From contig JBLHPD010000027.1 in the NCBI GenBank assembly GCA_047624165.1, positions 1 through 33,608 of the forward strand: a DNA stretch of 33,608 bases. Direction: 5' to 3'. Source of the DNA: Clostridium_AD sp047624165 (lineage in GTDB: Bacteria > Bacillota > Clostridia > Clostridiales > Clostridiaceae). The position numbers and the translations under genes are program-made. Below the pieces are notes generated by a model. That model worked only from the letters and a program-made list of their open reading frames with translations. It was not told where the DNA came from and searched no databases. This document shows positions 7,047-14,391 of the stretch, piece by piece. Numbering within the stretch: position 1 is the first letter of the stretch; each line of letters opens with the position of its first letter.

Positions 7047-7968
7047 AGATTGTATATTATGTTCACAGTTAGCAGGTGAGAATTTCTGTGACTGCAGTAA
7101 TTGGAATGGAGTATGTATATATCAAGAATATGTTTCAAACAACTACAAGGCTAAAGAAAGTAGGAAATATTACAATTGCAAAATACTAAAGAAAAATAAA
7201 TTAGAAAATAATATTATTATATTTACCCTGGAGGTAAGTGGTAAATTAGTAAGTGAATTGATTCATGCAGGAAGTTATGTTTTTGTTAGACGTCCAGATA
7301 CAGAAACAAGTTTTGATACGCCAATATCAATAATGGATACTGATACGAGAAATAATACAATAACTATTGCTATAGAATTAAAAGGATCTAAAACCAAAGC
7401 ATTAGATATGCTAAGTCTAGGGGATACGATGCTCGTAAAAGCACCATTTTGGAATGGGATTTTAGGACTAAAAAACATATATGAAACTAAAAATAGTAAA
7501 TGCTTAATTGTAGCAAGAGGTATAGGTCAGGCACCAATGATACCACCACTTAAGCAATTACATGCAAATAATAATGAAATTATAGTTGTACTTGATAATT
7601 CGCCTTATGAAAATGGCTTTGTTGATGAGTACCTAGAAAAATATGCTTCAAAAGTTATAAAATGTAATACTGTATGCCGAGGTAAGATAACAGAGGAATT
7701 TAATAATATATTGAATGATTTAATTAATAAAAATGATATTAGGTTAGTACATTGTGATGCTGCAGACGTTTTAAATTATGAATTGATGAAGGTTGTAGAA
7801 GAGATAGATAAAAATATTAAATATTCTTGTTGCAATAATGCAAAAATGTGCTGTGGAGAAGGAATATGTGGTTGTTGCACAAGGAAAAATAACGATCGTA
7901 AATTGAGAAGGCTCTGCAAAATGCAGACAGAACCCAAATATGTATTAGAAGGGAGGAGAATATTTTGA
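7006..7968 (+). CDS. 3' part of interrupted PyrK/SudB-like FAD and [2Fe-2S] electron-transfer protein
   Basis: The open frame begins at TTG 7006, but native coding starts at 7021. The upstream bases belong to the element and hold no ribosome site. Joined to 1506-1550 it would encode 330 residues. The joined N-terminus is Cys-rich, with Cys at 8, 16, 18, 26, 29, 38, 40 and 47, and may bind a metal or Fe-S cluster. A ferredoxin-reductase-like FAD-binding barrel follows, then an NAD(P)-binding half with LIVARGIGQAPM. The C-terminus has CGEGICGCC plus a later Cys, the [2Fe-2S] signature of dihydroorotate dehydrogenase electron-transfer subunits. The family moves electrons between NAD(P)H and a partner flavoenzyme, probably the product of the next gene, which overlaps by 4 bases. 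No frameshift or internal stop has appeared since the insertion. Confidence 0.85.
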   Translation: MVSQPCPCHLAETGDCILCSQLAGENFCDCSNWNGVCIYQEYVSNNYKAKESRKYYNCKILKKNKLENNIIIFTLEVSGKLVSELIHAGSYVFVRRPDTETSFDTPISIMDTDTRNNTITIAIELKGSKTKALDMLSLGDTMLVKAPFWNGILGLKNIYETKNSKCLIVARGIGQAPMIPPLKQLHANNNEIIVVLDNSPYENGFVDEYLEKYASKVIKCNTVCRGKITEEFNNILNDLINKNDIRLVHCDAADVLNYELMKVVEEIDKNIKYSCCNNAKMCCGEGICGCCTRKNNDRKLRRLCKMQTEPKYVLEGRRIF

Positions 7969-9242
7969 AGGTTATCGTAATTGGTGGTGGATGGTCTGGT
8001 TGTAGCGCAGCAATCATAGCTAAAAAAGCAGGCGCAGAGGTAGTATTATACGAAAAAACAGATATGCTTTTAGGACTAGGTAATGTAGGTGGAATTATGA
8101 GAAATAATGGAAGATATACTGCCTCAGAAGAACTGATAGCCTTGGGGGCAGGAGATTTAATACATTTGACCGATGAAAATAGTAGACATAAAAACATTGA
8201 TTTTCCTGGACATAAACATGCCTGGCTTTACGACGTAAACAAAATTGAGCCAGCAGTGGCAAAACATTTGAAATCTATGAATATAGAAGTAAAACTTATA
8301 ACGAGAGTGGTAGATGTTGAAAAAGAAGGCAATACAATAAAAGGAATATATTTATCAGACGGGAAATATATCGAGGCTGATGTATTTATAGAAACTACAG
8401 GTTCAACAGGGCCAATGGGTAACTGTTTAAAATATGGTAATGGGTGTTCAATGTGTATTTTGAGGTGTCCAGCTTTTGGGCCAAGAGTAAGCATAAGTTA
8501 TAGGGCAGGAATTGAAGACTTAAAGGGAGAAAGAGAAGAAGACGTATATGGAGCTTTTAGTGGGTCGTGTAAACTAGCTAAGGAGTCGCTAGCCGATGAT
8601 ATTATAAAGCAACTGGACGATACAGGAGTAGTTGTTTTAAAGGTTCCGGAAGAAGACGTAAATTTAGATAAACTTAAATTAAAGGTATGTCAACAGTATG
8701 CCCTTAAAGAATTTGCAGAAAATATGATACTACTCGATACAGGTCATGCGAAGCTTATGACTTCATATTACCCATTAGAAAAATTAAGAAAAATCAAAGG
8801 TCTTGAGAACGCAAAATATATAGATCCATACGCAGGGGGAAAGGGAAACTCCATAAGATACCTATCTGTAGCTCCAAGAACAGACAGTATGAAGGTTATA
8901 GGATTAGATAATTTGTTCTGTGCAGGTGAAAAAGCTGGGTTATTCGTAGGACATACTGAAGCCATAATGACGGGAGCGCTGGCCGGACACAATGCAATAA
9001 GAAACTGTTTAGGAATGCCTCTTTTGATATTGCCAAGGTCACTAGCTGTTGGGGATATAATAGCCTATGCAAATGAAAAAATAAGCTCTAAAGAAGGAAG
9101 AACAAACAGGTATACATTTGCGGGGGCAGAGTATTTTAACAGAATGCAAGAAAATGGACTTTATACTTTGGAAATAGATAAGATTAAGGGGAAAGTAGAG
9201 AAATTAAATTTAACTGATATATTTAATGAAAAACTTATTTAG
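7965..9242 (+). CDS. FAD-dependent oxidoreductase, GidA/TrmFO-like fold
   Basis: The N-terminus VIVIGGGWSGCSAAI-like segment (KVIVIGGGWSGCSAA) is a dinucleotide-binding Rossmann motif, followed by the acidic strand end VVLYEK. Near the middle, CSMCILRCPAFGPR supplies a Cys cluster. The C-terminal NLFCAGEKAGLFVGHTEAIMTGALAG resembles the second FAD-binding segment of GidA/MnmG and TrmFO proteins. At 425 residues it is close to TrmFO size, but it lacks clear identity to that enzyme, so I do not assign tRNA methylation. The TTG start follows GGGAGGAG and overlaps the end of the iron-sulfur flavoprotein frame by 4 bases, which suggests translational coupling and a two-component redox enzyme. With the upstream gene interrupted, its expression would need readthrough or a promoter inside the element. 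The substrate is unknown. Confidence 0.8.
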   Translation: MKVIVIGGGWSGCSAAIIAKKAGAEVVLYEKTDMLLGLGNVGGIMRNNGRYTASEELIALGAGDLIHLTDENSRHKNIDFPGHKHAWLYDVNKIEPAVAKHLKSMNIEVKLITRVVDVEKEGNTIKGIYLSDGKYIEADVFIETTGSTGPMGNCLKYGNGCSMCILRCPAFGPRVSISYRAGIEDLKGEREEDVYGAFSGSCKLAKESLADDIIKQLDDTGVVVLKVPEEDVNLDKLKLKVCQQYALKEFAENMILLDTGHAKLMTSYYPLEKLRKIKGLENAKYIDPYAGGKGNSIRYLSVAPRTDSMKVIGLDNLFCAGEKAGLFVGHTEAIMTGALAGHNAIRNCLGMPLLILPRSLAVGDIIAYANEKISSKEGRTNRYTFAGAEYFNRMQENGLYTLEIDKIKGKVEKLNLTDIFNEKLI

Positions 9243-9303
9243 ATTAAGAAATGTATATTTTATAGAGTAATACAAATAATACTTTCATGTGCCTAATAAA
9301 AAA

Positions 9304-9343
9304 ACCAATTATCATAATACATTTGTATATTATGATAATTGGT
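9304..9343. terminator. Terminator between convergent genes
   Basis: A perfect 16-bp stem (ACCAATTATCATAATA at 9304-9319, complement at 9328-9343) has an 8-base loop. On the minus strand it is followed by a run of T, so it best serves the leftward glycoside-hydrolase-like gene. It may act on both strands. Confidence 0.75.
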
Positions 9344-9357
9344 ATAAAATCTGAAAA

Positions 9358-9380
9358 TAATAAATAGTTGCTATTTATTA
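9358..9380. terminator. Second small hairpin on the stop codon of the leftward gene
   Basis: A 10-bp stem, TAATAAATAG and its complement with loop TTG, covers the stop codon at 9378-9380. It is followed on the minus strand by a short T-rich stretch. It is weak alone and probably helps the hairpin at 9304-9343. Confidence 0.35.
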
Positions 9381-12335
9381 AAAGGATGGTTTTGGAACAT
9401 TAATTTTATTTACCATGAAACTTGATACATAATCAAATTCATGCCATTTTTCAATGAGAACTTTGTCACCTAAGAAGGTTGACTCAAGCGGTGCATTATT
9501 GTCAATATAAAGCTTAGAAGTAGAGTTAAATAAAAATATTCCATCAGCCCCGGCTTCATATACATCATAAGCCCGCAACAAATATTGTTGAATATCTAGG
9601 AACACCTTGTTGTTTATATATAGGCCTTGCTTTACTAACGCTTCTTCTTCTTTTGTTATATCATGCCCACTAACATCTGCAGAGACACCAATATACAACC
9701 GTACATTTGTATCTTTAACCATATCTACATAAGGCTTAACATTAAAGAATTCTTCCGTGCCAATGCTTGATGGTATCAATGTATTAAGTAAGCCCTCATT
9801 AATCCAAGTTTTAATATCAAAACCATATTGAAGTGGATCATTGTATGGCACTCTTATGGTAATGGTTTTATCTTTTGGTAGTTCATTTCTAAGAGTTCTT
9901 AAAAATTCATTCATAATGAGCACCTTTTCTTCGCTAGAAGTTTCTGTTCCAAAAAGCGTAGGATACCTACAAAAATCCAATGTTATTCCACCTACGTTAT
10001 TGAAAGAATCTATTTCTAAAAGTATGTTTCTTATATAAGCTCGAACCTGTGGGTAGTAATAGCTTAGGTTAAAATTTCCAGGTTGAGCAAACTGATTATA
10101 GTCTTCATACATAGCCCCATTTAAAAATCCGTAAATATCTGGATCATAAAATGTGTCCATTCTAAGTGATGCATTAACTTTGATGCCATTTTCATGCCCA
10201 TTATCAGCTACAATCTCTAGGGGGGACTTACCAGAGTTTAATATATTCATTATTTGGTATCTTGCGAGCGCATCTCCGTCTCTAAGTTGGTCATCATAGG
10301 CTTCAACTCCATCAAAAACAGTGCCAGCATATTTACTATTGTAAGTTAACAGACCTGTAGTTCCTAAACACCAATTTACTTCTGCAACATTTTTACCTGT
10401 AAGTTTACCTATAGTGTTACTAGTAAGTGCCTCTACATTAGGATGTTTTCCTAAGAAAAAATCGGTGTATCCATCAAAATCATAGATAACTGTTTTTTTA
10501 TTCAATTGTTGCTTTTGATATAAGAATACCTGTTGCTGAGATAACCCTATTAATTTAATATAAGCAATTCTTGCCCTTTGTGAGGGGTTTAGAAAAAGTT
10601 TAATTGAGTTGTTATTAAAGTTTGATATTATTGTAGATTTTTCATAAATCCACTGATCCCCAAATAACTCGTTAGATTTAAGAGAAATGTCACTAGTTAT
10701 TTGGAGAGGAGAGGGATCATCTGTTTTACCAATTTTAAAGCTCTCTGTACCAGTCACATATCCAACATAAACCCTAAACCAACCATTTAATTTTACGGGC
10801 ATACTTAGCGCTAGTGCATTTTCTCCATTTTCAATTATTGTTCCATTCTTTTTGTTCTCATAATCTGTGTAAGAGTCCAATTCCCAGCCACTATGCTCGG
10901 CATCACTTTGGTCTTGTGATATCATTTTATCCATTTGAGTATATATGTAAACACTGGATGGCTGGGAAGTTATAGTTTGACCAGGATCTAAATTAGAGGT
11001 CGAAATATTAATATTTACGGTTTTGGATGTTTCTTCAATTTGAACATTGCCTGTAACGAGCTTAAATACAAGGTTCATTTTCCCGGATTGAGTGATATTA
11101 TTAATTGTAGTAGAGATATTTTTATTATCGACTAATACGGGAGTAGATTCTGCTACAAGATTATCATTTTTGTACAAATATGATTTAATATAATACTGCT
11201 TATTGGTTATAATATTTTCATCGTCATATGCCATAGCTATAGAAGCAGTTACACTTTGGTTGTCGTTATCAGTTGCTACAGTACAGTTTTCTATAGATAA
11301 TGATTTGACTATAGCGAAATTTTCAATATAGATTTTATTGACACCAGTAAGTGCATCAGTCATATCGCTAGAGAGAATAACCATGTCATTAATGCTGGTA
11401 CTTGCTAAGTCAGGATTATTGAAGTTAGCTATGGGATTTCCATCTAATAATACTGAAATTAGTTTGTTTCCATCATTTCTGATAGACCACCTATGAATGT
11501 TATTATCTTTAGGCAAATATGCATCAACGGTTTGAAAAGGAGTTGTGGCTGTGGCTTTATTCATTAAACTTATCTTTATTTTGTTATCTGTGTCTTTGCT
11601 ATTAAAACTTAAACGGTATCTTTTCTTGCTTGCAACTGTATCAATTATGAAACCACTCGAGCCTTCATTCTTAGTAGGAGTCTGTAAATCTATTATTTTA
11701 GCATCAAATTCTATACTAAAAGGCCCCCCTCCTATATCTATATTTTTTGAGATTTTTGAGATTGAATTTTTAGTGTTGTTATAAAATAAATATTGTTCAT
11801 ACGGAATATGAGTAGTGTATTTTTCATTTTCACTGTTATCTGCTATAAATGAGTTCTGTGTATAGTGAGAATCTTTGACCCAACCACTACTAGTTAGGCT
11901 ATTACAGTTATCATTAAAAATAACCTTAATGTTTTTAGTGTTTTCTACAAGTGTGGTATTGTTTATTTTAAAATTCATTTGTATAGGTTCTTGCAACTTC
12001 TTATTGTCGACTGAATAAATATCTGTATCTATTTTCAAAGAATATTGCTGACCTAGATTATATCCTTTTACTGGCGGCTTAATTATAATAGATTTCAGAT
12101 CTTGTCCTAATTTCAATTCTGTAGTTACTGACGTTCCCGCATTATCTACTACGGTTATAGATTTCTGTAATGCATCATCAAATTTAAGTTCTTTGTTAAA
12201 GTTGATATTCCATACTTTATTTGAACCAACTATTTCATCATTGATTGATTCAAAAGCATATGAGTTATGTGAAGATAATAATAAAATATAAAATGTTAAT
12301 AATAAAACAAATGCAGTTTTTAATAATTTTTTCAT
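9378..12335 (-). CDS. Large secreted glycoside-hydrolase-like protein with Ig-like and LamG-like domains
   Basis: The protein is 985 residues with a clear signal peptide (1-27, ending HNSYA). Residues about 30-128 look like an SbsA/Big_5 Ig-like domain. Residues about 150-350 resemble a concanavalin/LamG-type sandwich (GGGPFSIEFDAKI, KRYRLSFNS). Another beta-rich region follows. From about 615 to 960 lies a TIM-barrel-like domain with GGITLDFCRYPTLFG near 785, SLRMDTFYDP and ITIRVPYNDPLQYG, as in the GHL10/DUF187-type glycoside-hydrolase-like families. Asp in TLDFCRYP is a candidate catalytic residue. No LPXTG, S-layer homology or dockerin motif is visible. The likely role is binding or cutting a polysaccharide outside the cell. 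The ATG lies after GGGGGTATAACAAGG. It is a single gene between convergent and divergent neighbours. The substrate is not known. Confidence 0.7.
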   Translation of the reverse strand: MKKLLKTAFVLLLTFYILLLSSHNSYAFESINDEIVGSNKVWNINFNKELKFDDALQKSITVVDNAGTSVTTELKLGQDLKSIIIKPPVKGYNLGQQYSLKIDTDIYSVDNKKLQEPIQMNFKINNTTLVENTKNIKVIFNDNCNSLTSSGWVKDSHYTQNSFIADNSENEKYTTHIPYEQYLFYNNTKNSISKISKNIDIGGGPFSIEFDAKIIDLQTPTKNEGSSGFIIDTVASKKRYRLSFNSKDTDNKIKISLMNKATATTPFQTVDAYLPKDNNIHRWSIRNDGNKLISVLLDGNPIANFNNPDLASTSINDMVILSSDMTDALTGVNKIYIENFAIVKSLSIENCTVATDNDNQSVTASIAMAYDDENIITNKQYYIKSYLYKNDNLVAESTPVLVDNKNISTTINNITQSGKMNLVFKLVTGNVQIEETSKTVNINISTSNLDPGQTITSQPSSVYIYTQMDKMISQDQSDAEHSGWELDSYTDYENKKNGTIIENGENALALSMPVKLNGWFRVYVGYVTGTESFKIGKTDDPSPLQITSDISLKSNELFGDQWIYEKSTIISNFNNNSIKLFLNPSQRARIAYIKLIGLSQQQVFLYQKQQLNKKTVIYDFDGYTDFFLGKHPNVEALTSNTIGKLTGKNVAEVNWCLGTTGLLTYNSKYAGTVFDGVEAYDDQLRDGDALARYQIMNILNSGKSPLEIVADNGHENGIKVNASLRMDTFYDPDIYGFLNGAMYEDYNQFAQPGNFNLSYYYPQVRAYIRNILLEIDSFNNVGGITLDFCRYPTLFGTETSSEEKVLIMNEFLRTLRNELPKDKTITIRVPYNDPLQYGFDIKTWINEGLLNTLIPSSIGTEEFFNVKPYVDMVKDTNVRLYIGVSADVSGHDITKEEEALVKQGLYINNKVFLDIQQYLLRAYDVYEAGADGIFLFNSTSKLYIDNNAPLESTFLGDKVLIEKWHEFDYVSSFMVNKINVPKPSF

Positions 12336-12487
12336 CCTTGTTATACCCCCTGAATATATTTACTTATATATTCTTTAATATTTTAACACAAGTTACATTA
12401 TTTTATAATAAGTTTGGGGAAAATTAAACTTATTTATATATTTTTCATGTGTTCAATATGTGAGTATATGAAAAATTAATATTACTG

Positions 12488-12516
12488 TTGTATTAATTTT
12501 CGAGATGTGCTAAAAT
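12488..12516 (+). promoter_or_regulatory. Sigma-A-like promoter of the ferritin-like gene
   Basis: TTGTAT at 12488-12493, a 17-base spacer and TAAAAT at 12511-12516 with an extended TGC just before it. It lies about 80 bases before the start codon. No PerR or Fur box was recognised nearby. Confidence 0.6.
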
Positions 12517-12595
12517 AACAAAAAAACTATATTAATTACTAATTAATAATTAATATAAATTAAATTTAAATAACCACATTAAGGAGGAGATAGTA

Positions 12596-13087
12596 TTGAA
12601 GAATCAAGAACTAATGATCATAAAACAAGCAATTATTAACGAGATAGAAGGATATGAATTTTATAATATGGCAGAGAGTAAAGCTAATTCCCCAGAAGTT
12701 AAAAGTGCTTTTTTAGAACTAGCAGCAGAAGAAATGCAACATGTGATTTGGTTAAAGGATTTGTTTAATAAGCTTAAAGAGGATAATGTTGTAGATTTTC
12801 AATTGGCTTTAATCTCAGAACCAACTTCACCTGCAATTTTTAAGTGGGAGAATATTGATAGAAAGGATGCAGCCATTGCAGTATCTGTTTTTGGAATTGG
12901 AATGCAGATGGAAAAAGCATCTATTGAATACTATGTAAAAGCTGCAAAAGAAACGAGCCTTATAGAAGCAAGGGAACTATATAATATTTTAGTTAAATGG
13001 GAAAAAGTTCATTTTGAAAAATTTTCATCCCAGTATGAAGAGTTAAAAGAAGAATGGTGGTCAGAGCAAGGGTTTGCACCATTTTAA
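12596..13087 (+). CDS. Ferritin-like diiron protein (rubrerythrin-type four-helix bundle)
   Basis: The 163-residue protein shows the repeated iron-ligand pattern of the ferritin-like superfamily: NEIEGYEFY in helix 1, AAEEMQHVIWL (ExxH) in helix 2, MQMEKASIEYY in helix 3 and KWEKVHFEKF (ExxH) in helix 4. There is no C-terminal rubredoxin domain, so it is not a classical rubrerythrin. The ending EEWWSEQGFAPF is typical of short clostridial members. The probable role is iron handling or peroxide defence in the cytoplasm. It starts at TTG after AAGGAGGAG and has its own promoter upstream. It converges with the small membrane-protein gene at 13178. Confidence 0.85.
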   Translation: MKNQELMIIKQAIINEIEGYEFYNMAESKANSPEVKSAFLELAAEEMQHVIWLKDLFNKLKEDNVVDFQLALISEPTSPAIFKWENIDRKDAAIAVSVFGIGMQMEKASIEYYVKAAKETSLIEARELYNILVKWEKVHFEKFSSQYEELKEEWWSEQGFAPF

Positions 13088-13109
13088 GCAAAAATTATTA
13101 TATTAATAG

Positions 13110-13188
13110 TTTATTTTTAATTAAGGGTTAATAAAAACATATGTTTTAGAGCGAGTTTATGTTTTTTAGCAAATTAATTAAAAATAAA
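13110..13188. repeat. 15-bp inverted repeat and inner hairpin in a convergent 3' region
   Basis: TTTATTTTTAATTAA at 13110-13124 is exactly complementary to 13174-13188. Inside lies a second hairpin, CATA-centred arms at 13133-13141 and 13158-13166, followed by TTTTTTAG. The inner hairpin is a plausible terminator for the ferritin-like gene. The outer arm overlaps the stop of the leftward 61-residue gene. Confidence 0.4.
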
Positions 13189-13363
13189 TGTTTAGAATCT
13201 CATAAACATAATAAAGTAATAATAGAGCGAGAAAGCCGACTATAACCCAAAAGGTAGCTAGTTTATAATCGTTTTTTTTAGGCTTTGGAGTGAAAATATC
13301 AACGATCTTATTAAGTGGTTCATTAATTTCTGTATGTATTATTTCTTTAAAGTCATTTTTCAT
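13178..13363 (-). CDS. Small single-helix membrane protein, unknown function
   Basis: The 61-residue protein starts MKNDFKEIIHTEINEPLNKI, continues with a basic KPKKNDYK stretch, and then has one strong membrane helix (about residues 36-57, FWVIVGFLALLLLYYVYEIL). The short positive segment before the helix suggests an N-in orientation with a soluble amphipathic N-terminal part. GAGGTG precedes the ATG at good spacing, which supports a real gene. I do not recognise the family. It converges with the ferritin-like gene, so their 3' ends overlap structurally at the inverted repeat 13110-13188. Confidence 0.65.
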   Translation of the reverse strand: MKNDFKEIIHTEINEPLNKIVDIFTPKPKKNDYKLATFWVIVGFLALLLLYYVYEILNIYF

Positions 13364-13727
13364 TTAATACACCTCATCAATTACTTACTTATATATATTA
13401 ACTACATGTATAATATTATTACACATATAAAGAAATTTTCAATAATAATGATAAAACCACCTCTCTAATCAATAGAGCGGTGGTTTTTTATTGGGGGGAT
13501 GGGATAATCAAATTAGTAATTAAAATCTAAAAAATTATATGATTAAAGTTACTACAATATATACTATGGGAATTTTTAAAAAAGGTTACTATAATTATAA
13601 AATTTTACAAAAAAATAAAAAAAATTTATTGATGTCTTTGAAAATAAATTCTAATTTAGGTTGATAGGTATAATAAATGTTGCATAGAGAGAAAATAATA
13701 AAGTGTAATTAAGGGAGGTGCAATAAT
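13364..13727. other. AT-rich 364-base gap with one terminator and no gene
   Basis: Apart from the hairpin at 13453-13486 and the ribosome site GGGAGGTG at 13713-13720, I see no open frame with a ribosome site and no strong promoter. The stretch from about 13500 to 13680 is nearly all A and T. Confidence 0.5.
13453..13486. terminator. Bidirectional terminator-like hairpin
   Basis: An AAACCACC arm pairs with GGTGGTTT, then CTCT with AGAG across one mismatch, with loop AATCAAT. TTTTTTATT follows on the plus strand. No gene points to it directly; it would catch plus-strand readthrough from the ferritin-like gene. Confidence 0.65.
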
Positions 13728-13838
13728 ATGCAAAAGGGCAAAAAGAGTGAAGTTAATAGTCAAGATGTTAACATTGGGACTAAAAGAACAGAGGCTAGCA
13801 ATAAACATAAGCATGTTAAGAAAGAAAGTAAAAACTAA
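13728..13838 (+). CDS. Very small basic protein (36 residues), unknown function
   Basis: AAGGGAGGTG lies 7 bases before an ATG that opens 36 codons. The product starts MQKGKKSEVNSQDVNIGTKR and is strongly hydrophilic, with many Lys, Asn, Ser and three His-containing turns (NKHKHVKK) near the end. It contains no hydrophobic core and is probably unstructured. The excellent ribosome site is the main support, since so short a frame could occur by chance. I do not recognise the family. Small Lys- and Asn-rich spore or cold-shock-linked proteins are possible comparisons, but there is no motif to decide. It is followed after 75 bases by another small gene in the same direction. Confidence 0.45.
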   Translation: MQKGKKSEVNSQDVNIGTKRTEASNKHKHVKKESKN

Positions 13839-13913
13839 AACAAGTTTTCAGTACGAAAGTTTTATTCTTAAATTTATATCATATAGCTATAGATATAAAA
13901 GGAGCGTGATTTG

Positions 13914-14114
13914 ATGGAAAACCAAGGAGATCACTTTATAAATGAAGGTTATAAGATAATGAAGTTTGAACGTGATATTGATAAGATTACTGGTCAAGAG
14001 ATAGGGAAAATTGAACTAAAGGCATTAGATGGCCATAGGCAGTATATAACATTAGATGATAATTGTGCTGATGAAATAGAAAGAAATTTATTTAAATATT
14101 TAAAAAGCAAATAG
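13914..14114 (+). CDS. Small conserved-looking protein (66 residues), unknown function
   Basis: The protein begins MENQGDHFINEGYKIMKFER and continues with alternating strand-like and charged segments (IGKIELKALDGHRQYITLDD), ending in a helix ERNLFKYLKSK. It has no signal peptide, membrane helix or Cys pair beyond one Cys. The ATG at 13914 follows GGAG by 9 bases; a TTG directly before it at 13911 would add one residue. It looks like a compact alpha/beta cytoplasmic protein. I cannot name the family. It lies downstream of the 36-residue ORF and could share its transcript. Confidence 0.6.
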   Translation: MENQGDHFINEGYKIMKFERDIDKITGQEIGKIELKALDGHRQYITLDDNCADEIERNLFKYLKSK

Positions 14115-14206
14115 TAAAGTACAGATGCATCATTCTCATTAACAGTTATTGGGCATAGATTAGTATATATTATAAGCCATAATGGGTGTATAATAACAAT
14201 GATGTA

Positions 14207-14242
14207 AATAAGATATACTTATAATTATAAGTATATCTTATT
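14207..14242. terminator. 36-bp perfect palindrome, probable terminator
   Basis: The arms 14207-14224 and 14225-14242 are exact complements with no loop (AATAAGATATACTTATAA and its mirror). It lies about 90 bases after the 66-residue gene. There is little T tract, so a protein-binding site is an alternative. Confidence 0.45.
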
Positions 14243-14276
14243 GTGCTCTATTACAGTATAGGAGAAGTTAATATAT

Positions 14277-14320
14277 CTAAGAACCCCTTGCCTTTAGGCG
14301 TGGGAGTATCAGAATAATAA
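14277..14320 (+). mobile_element. Relic of an IS200/IS605-family right end (hairpin)
   Basis: The stretch GAACCCCTTGCCTTTAGGCG followed by TGGGAGTATCAG forms a hairpin (GCC-TTTA-GGC core with CCC/GGG outside). It closely resembles the subterminal right-end hairpins, and 3' ends of the tnpB-linked RNAs, seen in IS605/IS1341-type elements. No tnpA or tnpB frame is present in the window, so this would be a remnant or a non-autonomous copy. The call is made by eye from resemblance. Confidence 0.4.
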
Positions 14321-14391
14321 TCTTTTAACGAGGATGAAAATAAATAAAATAGATTATTTAACTTAAATAACAAATTTTAGGGGGAATTTAG

